A DNA stretch of 64,000 nt. It comes from Alphaproteobacteria bacterium. Lineage in GTDB: Bacteria; Pseudomonadota; Alphaproteobacteria; Rs-D84; CASDRH01. Shown here in pieces: positions 7,328-16,213 of the stretch. The translations under genes were made by a program, and so were the position numbers. Below the pieces are notes generated by a model. It saw only the letters and a list, made by a program, of their open reading frames with translations, was not told where the DNA came from and did not search any database. The first letter of the stretch is position 1; the number at the start of each line of letters is the position of its first letter. The stretch is from assembly GCA_025210155.1 (NCBI GenBank), contig JAOASE010000004.1:1-64000 (forward strand), in the 5' to 3' direction.

Positions 7328-8503
7328 TTATATGTCATCCTCCACGGGATGGCACTTTTTTTTATTTAACTTTTTTTGAATTTCATCATTTAACTTTATA
7401 ATATCAAAGTTTATAACCTTTTCTTTTGAAATCTTAATATATTTGTCTACATTTTTTGATGTTATTAAATGCCTTCCTTCTTTTATAGAATTTATTTGGT
7501 AATTATTCATATCAATATTGTAATGAGATGTATCTTTATAATTTGATATATCATCTAAATAATCCATATCTTCAAAAGCGTAAAACTTTAAATTTTTATA
7601 CTTATCAGAAAGATTTGCCATATATCTCACTATTCCATAATGAATATTTGCTAAATTTTGGGATCTAATATATTTTGCAAACCTACCTCTAAAATATGGG
7701 GGCATTATTATATAAAAATTTGTATTTGGATATTTTTCTATATATTTTATCAAATATTTTTCTATATATTTTTTTGATGTTTCTAATTGATCTTTAAAAT
7801 TCTCATCAGGACTGTCAATTAAAATCTTTTTAGTTGAGGTCTCTTTTAAGTCGTTCATAGCTGCCATTATTCGCTTATAGCTTTTATATTCAACCCACTT
7901 ATCTACTCCACCGAACGTAGCAATATGTCTCTTATGAGAAAACCAATTATAAGGATAATTAAGAGATAACTGCTTTTCATTCTTTAATTTAAAACCTGAA
8001 AATAATATATTTTTTAATATATACTTATCGTTAAAATATATTTTAAAATCATTGAACTTGTTGTCATCATATAAATATGAATAATTTGATGTATTACTTA
8101 TATCACTGTCTATGAAACACCCATCAAAAGAATATACAATAGATTTTAAATTTTTCTTCTTTTTAAAAAGGTAATCTAATACGACAGCTCTTTCATCAAA
8201 TGAACCTCCACTCATTGATATATTTGCAAATGTTCCCCCTAATTTTTTACTTACAAAATCTGCTGAGGTATTTTGTATCATAGATGTGCCAAAAATAATT
8301 GAGTCAAATTTCTCTGACATTGAATTTATAACTCCGGCATTTTGAGTTCTGGCATCTTCATATAAAACCACATCTCTATTAAAAAATGGTTTATGAAAAA
8401 TCATTAGAGGATCATTTATATATGAAATAATTATATATAAATATATTGGAGCTATGATAGTAAATAAAAATATTTTACTGTATTTTTTATAATTTTTTTC
8501 CAC
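7328..8503 (-). CDS. SGNH-like/DltD-like membrane-anchored protein, partner of the MBOAT acyltransferase
   Basis: The 391-residue protein has one N-terminal membrane segment (about residues 10-29) and an extracytoplasmic domain. IIFGTSM near residue 68 matches the GDS/GTS serine block of SGNH hydrolases, and NISMSGGSFDERA gives the following Gly-containing block. A possible catalytic D-x-x-H is DTSHYN in the C-terminal third. Such proteins act with AlgI-type MBOAT proteins to O-acetylate polysaccharides or cell-wall glycans. The MBOAT gene lies 15 bases upstream in the same direction, so the two form an operon. The substrate cannot be told from sequence. Confidence 0.75.
   Translation of the reverse strand: MEKNYKKYSKIFLFTIIAPIYLYIIISYINDPLMIFHKPFFNRDVVLYEDARTQNAGVINSMSEKFDSIIFGTSMIQNTSADFVSKKLGGTFANISMSGGSFDERAVVLDYLFKKKKNLKSIVYSFDGCFIDSDISNTSNYSYLYDDNKFNDFKIYFNDKYILKNILFSGFKLKNEKQLSLNYPYNWFSHKRHIATFGGVDKWVEYKSYKRIMAAMNDLKETSTKKILIDSPDENFKDQLETSKKYIEKYLIKYIEKYPNTNFYIIMPPYFRGRFAKYIRSQNLANIHYGIVRYMANLSDKYKNLKFYAFEDMDYLDDISNYKDTSHYNIDMNNYQINSIKEGRHLITSKNVDKYIKISKEKVINFDIIKLNDEIQKKLNKKKCHPVEDDI
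7333..7363 (+). terminator. Original terminator of tRNA-Pro, displaced by the element
   Basis: Stem TGTCATCC/GGATGGCA (one G-T pair) with loop TCCACG is followed by eight T. Only the remnant of the attachment site precedes it on the plus strand. Excision would bring it to about 30 bases behind the tRNA. It overlaps the last codons of the minus-strand gene ending at 7328. Confidence 0.75.
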
Positions 8504-8518
8504 TTTTATATCCTTAAA

Positions 8519-9910
8519 TTAAAAATTAAAATATATAAACTCTTGATATTCTTGTACGAAAATACTTTTCACTGAAAATAAAAATAAGAATATATAAAAC
8601 GCTAATTTATATTTATTATACTTATAATTTTCATCTAATACTTTTAAACTATTTTTACTAAAAAATATTATAATAAAAGATAATATTAATATAATATGGT
8701 CTTTACTACATAGATTAAAATTCGAAATATTTTCTCCTATCCCAACCATTCCTTTAAGAACCTTACCTGCAGTTTCCATATTTTCTGCTCTGAAAAATAT
8801 CCATGTAAAATTAACAAATAAGAATGTTATTATTATTGAAACAAATCTGTTTAAAATAATATTTGTTTTAGAAAAAATTCTATGAATTACAACCGCGATA
8901 CCATGAAAAGTTCCCCATATTACAAACATCCAACTGGCTCCATGCCAAAAACCACCTAATAAAAATGTTAAAAATAGATTAATATATGTCCTTAAAGATC
9001 CTTTTCTATTTCCACCTAACGGAATATATACATAATCTTTTAAAAACTTTCCAAGAGTAATATGCCATCTGTTCCAAAAATCCTGAATGTTTTTTGATTT
9101 ATAAGGGGAGTTAAAATTTATTGGCAACTTAATATTAAATAATAATGCTATTCCAATAGCCATATCACAATATCCTGAAAAATCAAAATATAATTGGAAT
9201 GTATAACTTAGGCTTGTAAACCAAGAATGTAATATATCTAAACTTTGGGCAGAATATCCTGTCCTTACGTACTGGGCAAAATGATCTGCTAAGATGGCTT
9301 TTTTAAAAATTCCTATAGAAAACAAAAATAAACCTGTAATAACATTTTTATAATTAATTTTTAAATTTTCTTTATCTTCAAACTGAGGCATCATCTCCTT
9401 ATGATGAACTATTGGTCCTGCTATTAATTGTGGGAAAAAGCAAACGAATAAAGAATAATTCATAAAGTTATAATGTTTTGTTATTCCCTTTTTACTATCT
9501 ACTATATATGCTATTTGTTGGAATGTAAAAAATGATATGGCGAGAGGCAATGCTAATTTTAACAATTCAAAATTTGAATTGAAAATAGCATTTATATTGC
9601 CAATAAAGAAATCTGCATATTTGAAATATCCTAGTAGAAAGAGATTAAATATTATACCTAGATAAAATAAACTATTTTTCTGAATTTTGGATTTCGCATC
9701 TCCTATACCTCTACCTATATAAAAATTAAAAAGCATAGATACTAATATTAAAGGAAGGTATATAGGATTGTAGTATGAATAAAAAAATAAACTAGATAAA
9801 ACCAGGATAACTCTTGATAAAATCTGATTCTTATGTTTTAGAGATATCCAATAAGATATACCTACTATAGGTAAAAATATATAAATAAAAACAAATGATG
9901 AAAACAACAT
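8519..9910 (-). CDS. MBOAT family O-acyltransferase (AlgI-like)
   Basis: A polytopic membrane protein of 463 residues. The signature block INFNSPYKSKNIQDFWNRWH, then LGGNRKG and FLLGGFWHGASW with the catalytic-type histidine, identifies the AlgI/PatA branch of MBOATs. These move acetyl groups across the inner membrane to an extracytoplasmic acceptor. A longer frame opens with TTG at 9961. I chose ATG at 9910 because AAAGGA lies at the right distance upstream and the protein then starts with a clean membrane segment (MLFSSFVFIYIF). It is co-transcribed with the SGNH-like gene downstream. No alginate or other polysaccharide genes are adjacent. Confidence 0.88.
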   Translation of the reverse strand: MLFSSFVFIYIFLPIVGISYWISLKHKNQILSRVILVLSSLFFYSYYNPIYLPLILVSMLFNFYIGRGIGDAKSKIQKNSLFYLGIIFNLFLLGYFKYADFFIGNINAIFNSNFELLKLALPLAISFFTFQQIAYIVDSKKGITKHYNFMNYSLFVCFFPQLIAGPIVHHKEMMPQFEDKENLKINYKNVITGLFLFSIGIFKKAILADHFAQYVRTGYSAQSLDILHSWFTSLSYTFQLYFDFSGYCDMAIGIALLFNIKLPINFNSPYKSKNIQDFWNRWHITLGKFLKDYVYIPLGGNRKGSLRTYINLFLTFLLGGFWHGASWMFVIWGTFHGIAVVIHRIFSKTNIILNRFVSIIITFLFVNFTWIFFRAENMETAGKVLKGMVGIGENISNFNLCSKDHIILILSFIIIFFSKNSLKVLDENYKYNKYKLAFYIFLFLFSVKSIFVQEYQEFIYFNF

Positions 9911-10035
9911 TATTATTTTCCTTTCATAAAATCCTTTCTTAAACAATGAATGACTTTTCAAAATTCATTGCCTACTTTTGACAACTTATCATAAATGATA
10001 TTTTTTATAAAGGAAATATTCAGATTTTTTTAAAT

Positions 10036-10059
10036 AAAAAACCTAGCGGGTTGCTAGGT
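10036..10059 (-). terminator. Intrinsic terminator after the 78-residue ORF
   Basis: Stem ACCTAGC/GCTAGGT with a five-base loop is followed on the minus strand by a T run (TTTTTTATTTA). It separates the small gene at 10084-10320 from the MBOAT operon downstream. Confidence 0.85.
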
Positions 10060-10083
10060 CTTTTCGAGGGAATTTTCTTTGTT

Positions 10084-10320
10084 TTAAATAAATAAAATAA
10101 CCTTCTCTATTATTTCTTCAGGATAATATTTCATTACTTCAAAAAAGGCATCTTCTCCTCTTTTAAATAAATCTATGAGATACTTAACAGAGTGTTCTTC
10201 TCTATTACATCCTAATATAATTTTAGGAAGACTTCCTTTGAAATCGGTAAGTATAATATTTGCTTCTGGATTTAAAAATTGCTTTATCATAACGATAGGT
10301 TTAAATTTTTTGTTTGACAT
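10084..10320 (-). CDS. Hypothetical protein, 78 residues, divergent from fur
   Basis: I do not recognise the family. The protein is compact and soluble-looking with a mix of Lys/Glu helices (EEIIEKVILFI at the end) and one Cys (ILGCNREEH). No Shine-Dalgarno sequence is seen before the ATG. The Fur box lies 10 bases upstream of the start codon, so transcription probably begins within or very near it and the message may be almost leaderless. The position suggests control by Fur, hence a possible role in iron or metal homeostasis; this is inferred from context only. Confidence 0.65.
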   Translation of the reverse strand: MSNKKFKPIVMIKQFLNPEANIILTDFKGSLPKIILGCNREEHSVKYLIDLFKRGEDAFFEVMKYYPEEIIEKVILFI

Positions 10321-10329
10321 TTAAATGAG

Positions 10330-10342
10330 AATGATTATCATT
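10330..10342. promoter_or_regulatory. Fur box
   Basis: AATGATTATCATT is a perfect 6-1-6 palindrome that matches the centre of the classical Fur consensus (GATAATGATAATCATTATC). It sits between the divergent starts at 10320 and 10383, so it can control both genes, including fur itself. Confidence 0.8.
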
Positions 10343-10382
10343 TGTATTTGAAATTAATTAGGAAGTCAAGGAAAAATTTTAT

Positions 10383-10796
10383 ATGAATGAAAATGCAATT
10401 AAAGACCTACTTAAGAATATTGGCTTAAAAATAACTGAAAATAGAATCATAATATCTAAGATAATATTAGATTCTTTTGACCATATGACCGTAGAACAAG
10501 TATTACTTAAGGCGAAGAAAATAAATCCTAGTATTGGCCTGGCGACCGTATATAGAACTTTAAATTCTTTAGAGAAAGAGTCTCTTATAAAAAAACATAT
10601 TTTTGCAAAAAATATCATAGCTTATGAAAATATACTGGAAAAACATAGGCATGATCATTTAATAGATATAGATAACAAAAATGTTATTGAATTTACCAAT
10701 GGTAAATTAGAAAAATTACTTAATGATATAGCTAAAAATAATGGATATGAATTGCTATATCATGACCTGAAACTTTATGGGAAAAAACGTAGTTAG
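10383..10796 (+). CDS. fur: Fur family ferric uptake regulator
   Basis: At 137 residues it has normal Fur size. The N-terminal winged helix (residues 1-80) includes IGLATVYRTLNSLEKESLI, the Fur recognition-helix block. The dimerisation domain begins with the metal-binding KHRHDHLI cluster. The CxxC structural zinc motif near the C-terminus is absent, as in many alphaproteobacterial Fur proteins. A Fur box lies about 40 bases upstream, which suggests autoregulation. The flavodoxin gene follows 66 bases later on the same strand. Confidence 0.9.
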   Translation: MNENAIKDLLKNIGLKITENRIIISKIILDSFDHMTVEQVLLKAKKINPSIGLATVYRTLNSLEKESLIKKHIFAKNIIAYENILEKHRHDHLIDIDNKNVIEFTNGKLEKLLNDIAKNNGYELLYHDLKLYGKKRS

Positions 10797-10862
10797 GTGT
10801 TTAATTTATTTTTGAATAAATAACTATAAATTTCATTTAATAAAATTATAAGGATATTAAAT

Positions 10863-11297
10863 ATGAGTATTAAAATATTATATGGTTCAGAAACTGGAAA
10901 CTCTATTAACTTAGCTGATAAAGCTGCTGCTAATTTTAAAGCTGCTGGTAAGGAAGCTGAAGTTCTTGATATGGGACAGGTTTCTTTTGATAGTTTAAAG
11001 GGATATGAAAGTGTTATTGTTATTACTAGTACTTTTGGTGATGGAGAACCTCCGTTTAACGCTGCTACACTTCATGAAGAGTTAAAGAGTAAAAATGGAG
11101 AGGAGCTAAAAGATCTTAAGTTTGCAGTTTACGCGCTTGGACAATCTTTTTATCCACTATTTGCACAAACTGGTGTTGACTTTGACGAGTATTTAGAAAA
11201 TAATGGAGCTTCAAGAATTAAGGAAGTTTTCAAGTCAGATGATGACTTTGAGGAAACGTTTGAACCTTGGTTAGAGGAAGTTAAGAAATCGATATAA
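10863..11297 (+). CDS. Flavodoxin-like protein (MioC/short-chain type)
   Basis: The 144-residue single domain begins with the FMN phosphate-binding loop GSETGNS (residues 8-14). TSTFGDGEPP in the middle is the isoalloxazine-stacking loop seen in MioC and cytochrome P450 reductase-type domains, and YALGQSFYPLF gives the second flavin loop. The protein is acidic at its C-terminus, as electron carriers usually are. Being next to fur, it may serve as the low-iron replacement for ferredoxin; that is inference from position. Confidence 0.88.
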   Translation: MSIKILYGSETGNSINLADKAAANFKAAGKEAEVLDMGQVSFDSLKGYESVIVITSTFGDGEPPFNAATLHEELKSKNGEELKDLKFAVYALGQSFYPLFAQTGVDFDEYLENNGASRIKEVFKSDDDFEETFEPWLEEVKKSI

Positions 11298-11356
11298 AAT
11301 TATTAATTTGTTAATAATTTTGAGCCTGAAATCCTCTGATTTTATTGGAGGGTTTC
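11296..11356. other. Two consecutive hairpins between the flavodoxin and DUF397-like genes
   Basis: A perfect 11-bp inverted repeat AAAATTATTAA/TTAATAATTTT (11296-11321) overlaps the flavodoxin stop codon. GAAATCCTC/GAGGGTTTC (11328-11356) follows with an 11-base loop. Neither ends in a good T tract on the plus strand, so they may be leader or processing structures for the next gene rather than a simple terminator. Confidence 0.45.
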
Positions 11357-11404
11357 AAATCTAAAAAAATTTATTTTATCTTTAAACTTTAAAACAAAAA
11401 CAAA

Positions 11405-11614
11405 ATGGGAAGTTCTCAAAATTCAACTAATTCTTTTAAAACAAGTTCATTCTGTAGTGAAGATTGTTGCTGTGTTGGCGTTAAAAAAGACGGTGAGACA
11501 TTCGTAGTAACCAACACTACTGGTGGACAGCCTGAAGTGAAATTCACTCAGGATGAATGGGAAGCCTTTATCAAAGGTGTTAAGAACGGAGAGTTTGATC
11601 CTGAAAAACTTTAA
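11405..11614 (+). CDS. DUF397-like small protein with a Cys cluster
   Basis: This 69-residue protein ends VKFTQDEWEAFIKGVKNGEF, the hallmark end of DUF397 proteins, which in actinomycetes read roughly LRFTPAEWRAFLAGVRDGEFD. The start FKTSSF and a central V-x-V strand also align. A C-x-x-x-CCC cluster (CSEDCCC) is conspicuous. DUF397 genes are typically paired with an XRE-type regulator in Actinobacteria; no such partner is seen here. Function unknown. No clear Shine-Dalgarno precedes the ATG. Confidence 0.75.
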   Translation: MGSSQNSTNSFKTSSFCSEDCCCVGVKKDGETFVVTNTTGGQPEVKFTQDEWEAFIKGVKNGEFDPEKL

Positions 11615-11632
11615 TAAGTTTTGTTTAAAATT

Positions 11633-11670
11633 AAAAGAAGTTGATAGTATTTTTATCAACTTCTTTTTTT
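11633..11670 (+). terminator. Bidirectional intrinsic terminator
   Basis: Stem AAAAGAAGTTGATA/TATCAACTTCTTTT is followed by T residues on the plus strand and has a T-rich flank on the minus strand too. It can stop both the DUF397-like gene and the convergent autotransporter gene. Confidence 0.9.
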
Positions 11671-11689
11671 ATATCTTAATATATTATTA

Positions 11690-14600
11690 TTAGAACATGT
11701 ATTTACCTTTTAAGTATAGAGTGTCTGAATCAAAGTTATCTCTATTTTCTATTTCATAATCAAATGATAACTCATGTCCCTTTTCATTTAGGTAAGTAAT
11801 CCCTGCTCCCATTCTAATTATACTTCTTCCCATATCTGGTGATAAGTAACTAGTTCCTGCAAGGCCAGTTCCAGCATTTGTTGTGTGGATTGCAAATGCA
11901 TTATCATTTAGCTCTCTTGCGAATTCTAATTTTGCAGTTGGCATTAGAGTTTCGTAATTATCTAAGTGGAAAACATAGCCATATTCCATACCTAAACTTG
12001 CTTGGAAGCTGTTAAAAGAAATAGATTCTACTGATAGATTTGAGGAACTTCCTTTTTCATCATAACCATCTTGATTAACATGTACATATGAAGCTTTTGC
12101 AAACGGTGCGAACACCATTCTATCTCTATATGTGTAAATTTTACCAAGCTTTGCCATTGCAGAAATTTGACTTGAATCATAATCTGCCTTAGCTATATCT
12201 GAACCAGCATTTCTCTTTTGGTCATATGATCCAATACCATATCCTAATACAGTATCTAAGAATGTTCTGTCATCCATAAGGTATGAACTGTATAGTGATA
12301 ATTGGATTGTCTCCATATCTGTTTCAAAAGAATTTCCATCTCCTTCTGCATCTCCTGTTGAGTACGTTAAAGATACACCGGCAAGTAATTCATTAGAAAG
12401 TTTTTGATCATAACCAACTGTGATTCCGAAACTATCTGCATCGTAACCACTTGAGCTTAGGGTACTACCTCCAGATTTAGTTTCTCCGTCATAAGAGTCT
12501 TTTTGAGATGATATTTGAACCCAAACACCTTCTTTTTTATTGTCTATCCCAAATAGATTATCAACATCAGACATAATTGCGGCATCTATTGATGCTAACT
12601 CTGAATTTTCGCTTAGCACATCTTTGTATCTTCTAGCCATTTGTCTTCCTTGAACCACATCTAAAACTGCAGATGAAGCAGAAGCCGCTGAAGTAACTGA
12701 AGATTGGAAAACAGCGTTGCTAGGAGCTAAAGAAAGAACACCTCCTTGAGCTGGTGAAGTTGCAGGAGCTTCTACCAAGAACTTATATATAAGTTGATCT
12801 ACTCCTTCATTATCAACAATTGAAAGTTCTCCCTCTCTATCAACCCCTAATAAATCTAAAGATAAAGTTGATATATCTGTGTCACCAAGCTCTACTTCTG
12901 ATAATATTATATACTCTAAAGATTCTACAGATGATGAGGCTGATGAATCTACTGTAAGTTCAAAATTAACATTAGATAACGTTAATAATGTAGTCTCATT
13001 AGTAGTCATTAATGGTGAAGATAGGTTTTCAGAATTCAGTGTTAGACCTATTGTTGAATCAGATATATTAACAGTTTCTCCACCTTTGATAATTGGGAAC
13101 TCCATAGTTGCATTTGTTATGTTTACAATGTCATTACCCTCTCCCATATCTATATCATAAGTTGTTCCTGATAAAACACCATTACCTGAATAGTTTAATG
13201 TGTTATCAAACGATTCTGCTTCTCCATGAATTGAACCATAATCCATTTCAATAGCAGCATACGAAGTACCTTCAATCAAACCATTATTGATTACAGTTAA
13301 ATCAGTATCTATTATATCCTTTCCTGTTTGATCTCCATTAGTATGCTGAGCTCCGAATGAAATACCTATTTGTCCAGATATAACACCTGTTTCAGTATTT
13401 TCTAATGTTCCTATATCACTTTCTAAGAAATGTATTGCTACTGTGTTCTTTTTACCAGCATATTCAACATCTTCACTTCCCGCTGTGATGTTACCTGAGT
13501 TGATTATTCCCCCAGTTATATTATATCCAAAAGAATGTATACCTCTATTTAAACCTGAAATATCTCCTGAATTGTTTATTTGGTTTAGTGTATGAGATCC
13601 ACCCCATGAAATTAATTTTATAGCATCACCTTTAGAAGTAATTTCACCGGCGTTTAAGACATCATTTAAATTTGTTTCATCTAGGAAAATTGCACCACTA
13701 TACTTTTCACTTTCATTTCTTATTATTCCTGTTGATGTATTTTCAATATTTCCATCTATATTACTATAACCAACGTATAAAGCTGTATTAGTATCACCTG
13801 ACTTAGTAGTTGTTGCCTCTATAGTTCCACTATTTAATACCCCCTTAAAACCATCATTTATATTTTTTAATTGAACTCCATACCTAAGAGATGAAATTGT
13901 CCCCGTATTCTCAAACATATTTGAAATAGTAATTCCATCCATATAAACTCCGTCACCAGTACGTGATGTTGAAATTATCGTTCCTGTATTGCTAAAATTA
14001 TTAATTGAGGAACCAGATGAAAGATTTATTCCTGTAGCATTAGCGTTTATAATACCGTTGTTTGTAAGATCTCCATTTATAGCAAAGTTTCTAAAATAAA
14101 TAAGATCACTACCTCCACCAAGGTTTCCATTGTTAGTAAGATTACCATTTAATGTTGAATTCTCTGCATATATTGCATTTCCCTCTGTTGTTATATCTCC
14201 ATTATTAATAAAATCTCCATTTAAAACTGATGAGGCACTGAAGCTTATCATATGAGAAGCATAATTTCCTAGATGATATATATCTGCATTATTAATTATA
14301 TCTAAATTATTTTCATTAGATATACTAATATAATTTTCAATTGTTTCTTCATAATAATTAAATCTAATTTGAGATTCTGGATTACTGTCATTTCCACCAA
14401 TGTAAAGTGTGTCTATTCCTGAGGCTGCTGCTATATCATGGATTTGAATTTTAGATCCACTATTCCCTCCAGATATAGCGTTTCCTGTCAAATTAGTATC
14501 ACAAACTCCTCCTGAACATGTTATAGCCAAATCCATTGATGAGGCATCTGTTCCAGAAAAATCTAAATTCCTTTGACCATATTCCATAACTAACTGATCT

Positions 14601-16024
14601 CCAACTCTATAGACAAATCCACCATAATTACTATCGGTGCCCAATAGAGCAACTCCTATTGTAGATGTGTCGATAGTTGAACCTGGTGATAAATTTGCTA
14701 TTATAAACTGGCTATCAGAGTCCCCTGTTAACACAGCATCTGTTGTTGATAACCTAAAAATTGTATTTTCTACATTATTAAAACCTGTATTTCCCATTAT
14801 AGGATTTGTATCATTAGATACTGTTAATGAAGTATATGCTACTGCATCATATATATTAAATTCTTCTATTCCATTATGAGTAAATCCCCAAGTGAATTTT
14901 TCAGTTAAGTTCAATGTATCATGCCCAGATCCCATATCTATATCATATGTACTTCCTGATAAGGTTCCTGTACCAGAATAAGTAAGAGTATTATCTGCGG
15001 CTAAATCTTCGAAGGTTATTGCAGCTCCTGTACTAGATAATAAATTTGAGTCTTTGTTTATAACTTTTCCACCTATATTTGATCCTGTTCCAATAAGTAC
15101 CCCTTCCAAAATTCTACTTCCATTCCAAATATATACATCTCCAGCTATATTTCCTGATAATTTTAATTGGCCTCCTATTGATGTATCTCTTATGCTTAAA
15201 ACATCTTTATAATTAGATGTTAAGTCACTTGAAATATTCACATTTCCATCTATCGTTGTATTGTATATATAAATTGCTTCCCTATCTAATGAGGTAACGC
15301 TACCTGAAACATTTACGTCACCCGCAATTCTTGTGACTCTATCAAGAACAAGTCCTCTATGACCAGAATCAATATCACCATCATATGTTACACTTCCAAA
15401 GTTTCCACCATTTAAATAGAATCCATAATCCTTAGTTGTGGAGATATTACTTGTTACTGATAAAGCACCTGTGATATTTACGGCACTTAATTGAAGACCC
15501 TTTCCTCCTGTTGATGTGATTCCTGAATCTAATGCTGTATAATTAAAACTATCCGCCATAACACTTTGTAATACAATTGATTCATTTTTTGCAAGAACGT
15601 CAGCCTTTATATCTATTGCTCCAGAAAAGGTACCTCTGTTTAAATATAAACCGTATCCATCTCCATTATTTGTAATATTTGAAACTATTGAAAGATTATT
15701 TAAGGAAAGACCAGATAATGATATATCTAAAGCTGAGTCATTTGCCCCTCCACCACTTCTAACTATACTATATGGATTACTTTCATCACCTGAGTCAATT
15801 GTAAAACTAGATACATTAGTGGGATTATTAATATAAAATTCATCCTCTCCTAAATTAATTTCCGTTCCTGATATTGTAGACAAACTACAATTATTAGATC
15901 CATCGCATGTTATTTGAGCATTCACAGATGATAAATCTTCTCCGGCATTAGTCCATTCTATAGCCGATGCATTAGACACAAATGATAAAGATAGTAAAAA
16001 TGTATATATAGATATTTTTTTCAT
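11690..16024 (-). CDS. Autotransporter adhesin-like protein with beta-helix passenger
   Basis: This 1444-residue protein starts with a signal peptide (MKKISIYTFLLSLSF, cleavage after ASA). The long Gly/Asn/Ser/Thr-rich passenger of beta-helix type carries many N-N-G-x-I turns. The C-terminal roughly 290 residues form an autotransporter beta-barrel that begins near GVWVQISSQKDSY and ends in an aromatic residue (KYMF). The passenger contains two related halves: ITCDGSNNC and ITCSGGVC mark their starts, and LSGSTYDIDMG and LSGTTYDIDMG recur near the end of each. The longer frame from 16105 has no signal peptide in place. ATG at 16024 is preceded by GGAGAG, so I chose it. Likely surface adhesin; ligand unknown. 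Confidence 0.92.
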   Translation of the reverse strand: MKKISIYTFLLSLSFVSNASAIEWTNAGEDLSSVNAQITCDGSNNCSLSTISGTEINLGEDEFYINNPTNVSSFTIDSGDESNPYSIVRSGGGANDSALDISLSGLSLNNLSIVSNITNNGDGYGLYLNRGTFSGAIDIKADVLAKNESIVLQSVMADSFNYTALDSGITSTGGKGLQLSAVNITGALSVTSNISTTKDYGFYLNGGNFGSVTYDGDIDSGHRGLVLDRVTRIAGDVNVSGSVTSLDREAIYIYNTTIDGNVNISSDLTSNYKDVLSIRDTSIGGQLKLSGNIAGDVYIWNGSRILEGVLIGTGSNIGGKVINKDSNLLSSTGAAITFEDLAADNTLTYSGTGTLSGSTYDIDMGSGHDTLNLTEKFTWGFTHNGIEEFNIYDAVAYTSLTVSNDTNPIMGNTGFNNVENTIFRLSTTDAVLTGDSDSQFIIANLSPGSTIDTSTIGVALLGTDSNYGGFVYRVGDQLVMEYGQRNLDFSGTDASSMDLAITCSGGVCDTNLTGNAISGGNSGSKIQIHDIAAASGIDTLYIGGNDSNPESQIRFNYYEETIENYISISNENNLDIINNADIYHLGNYASHMISFSASSVLNGDFINNGDITTEGNAIYAENSTLNGNLTNNGNLGGGSDLIYFRNFAINGDLTNNGIINANATGINLSSGSSINNFSNTGTIISTSRTGDGVYMDGITISNMFENTGTISSLRYGVQLKNINDGFKGVLNSGTIEATTTKSGDTNTALYVGYSNIDGNIENTSTGIIRNESEKYSGAIFLDETNLNDVLNAGEITSKGDAIKLISWGGSHTLNQINNSGDISGLNRGIHSFGYNITGGIINSGNITAGSEDVEYAGKKNTVAIHFLESDIGTLENTETGVISGQIGISFGAQHTNGDQTGKDIIDTDLTVINNGLIEGTSYAAIEMDYGSIHGEAESFDNTLNYSGNGVLSGTTYDIDMGEGNDIVNITNATMEFPIIKGGETVNISDSTIGLTLNSENLSSPLMTTNETTLLTLSNVNFELTVDSSASSSVESLEYIILSEVELGDTDISTLSLDLLGVDREGELSIVDNEGVDQLIYKFLVEAPATSPAQGGVLSLAPSNAVFQSSVTSAASASSAVLDVVQGRQMARRYKDVLSENSELASIDAAIMSDVDNLFGIDNKKEGVWVQISSQKDSYDGETKSGGSTLSSSGYDADSFGITVGYDQKLSNELLAGVSLTYSTGDAEGDGNSFETDMETIQLSLYSSYLMDDRTFLDTVLGYGIGSYDQKRNAGSDIAKADYDSSQISAMAKLGKIYTYRDRMVFAPFAKASYVHVNQDGYDEKGSSSNLSVESISFNSFQASLGMEYGYVFHLDNYETLMPTAKLEFARELNDNAFAIHTTNAGTGLAGTSYLSPDMGRSIIRMGAGITYLNEKGHELSFDYEIENRDNFDSDTLYLKGKYMF

Positions 16025-16177
16025 AAAATCTCTCCAAAATAAAATTCTCTGTGAACATTGTATCATAAATTTCGGTTTAAAAAAAGAATTTTTTGTAAAT
16101 TTCAACCAACAGTATTGGACAACGACAAGAATAATAGTCTTATGTTAATAGGCAATAAAAACAATCTCTTATATATA

Positions 16178-16209
16178 AAAAAAATAATCCCTGAATTTTA
16201 TCAGGGATT
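16178..16209 (-). terminator. Terminator of the ATP synthase operon
   Basis: Stem AATCCCTGA/TCAGGGATT with a six-base loop is followed on the minus strand by ATTTTTTTTATAT. It begins within a few bases of the atpG stop codon. Confidence 0.92.
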
Positions 16210-16213
16210 TTAT

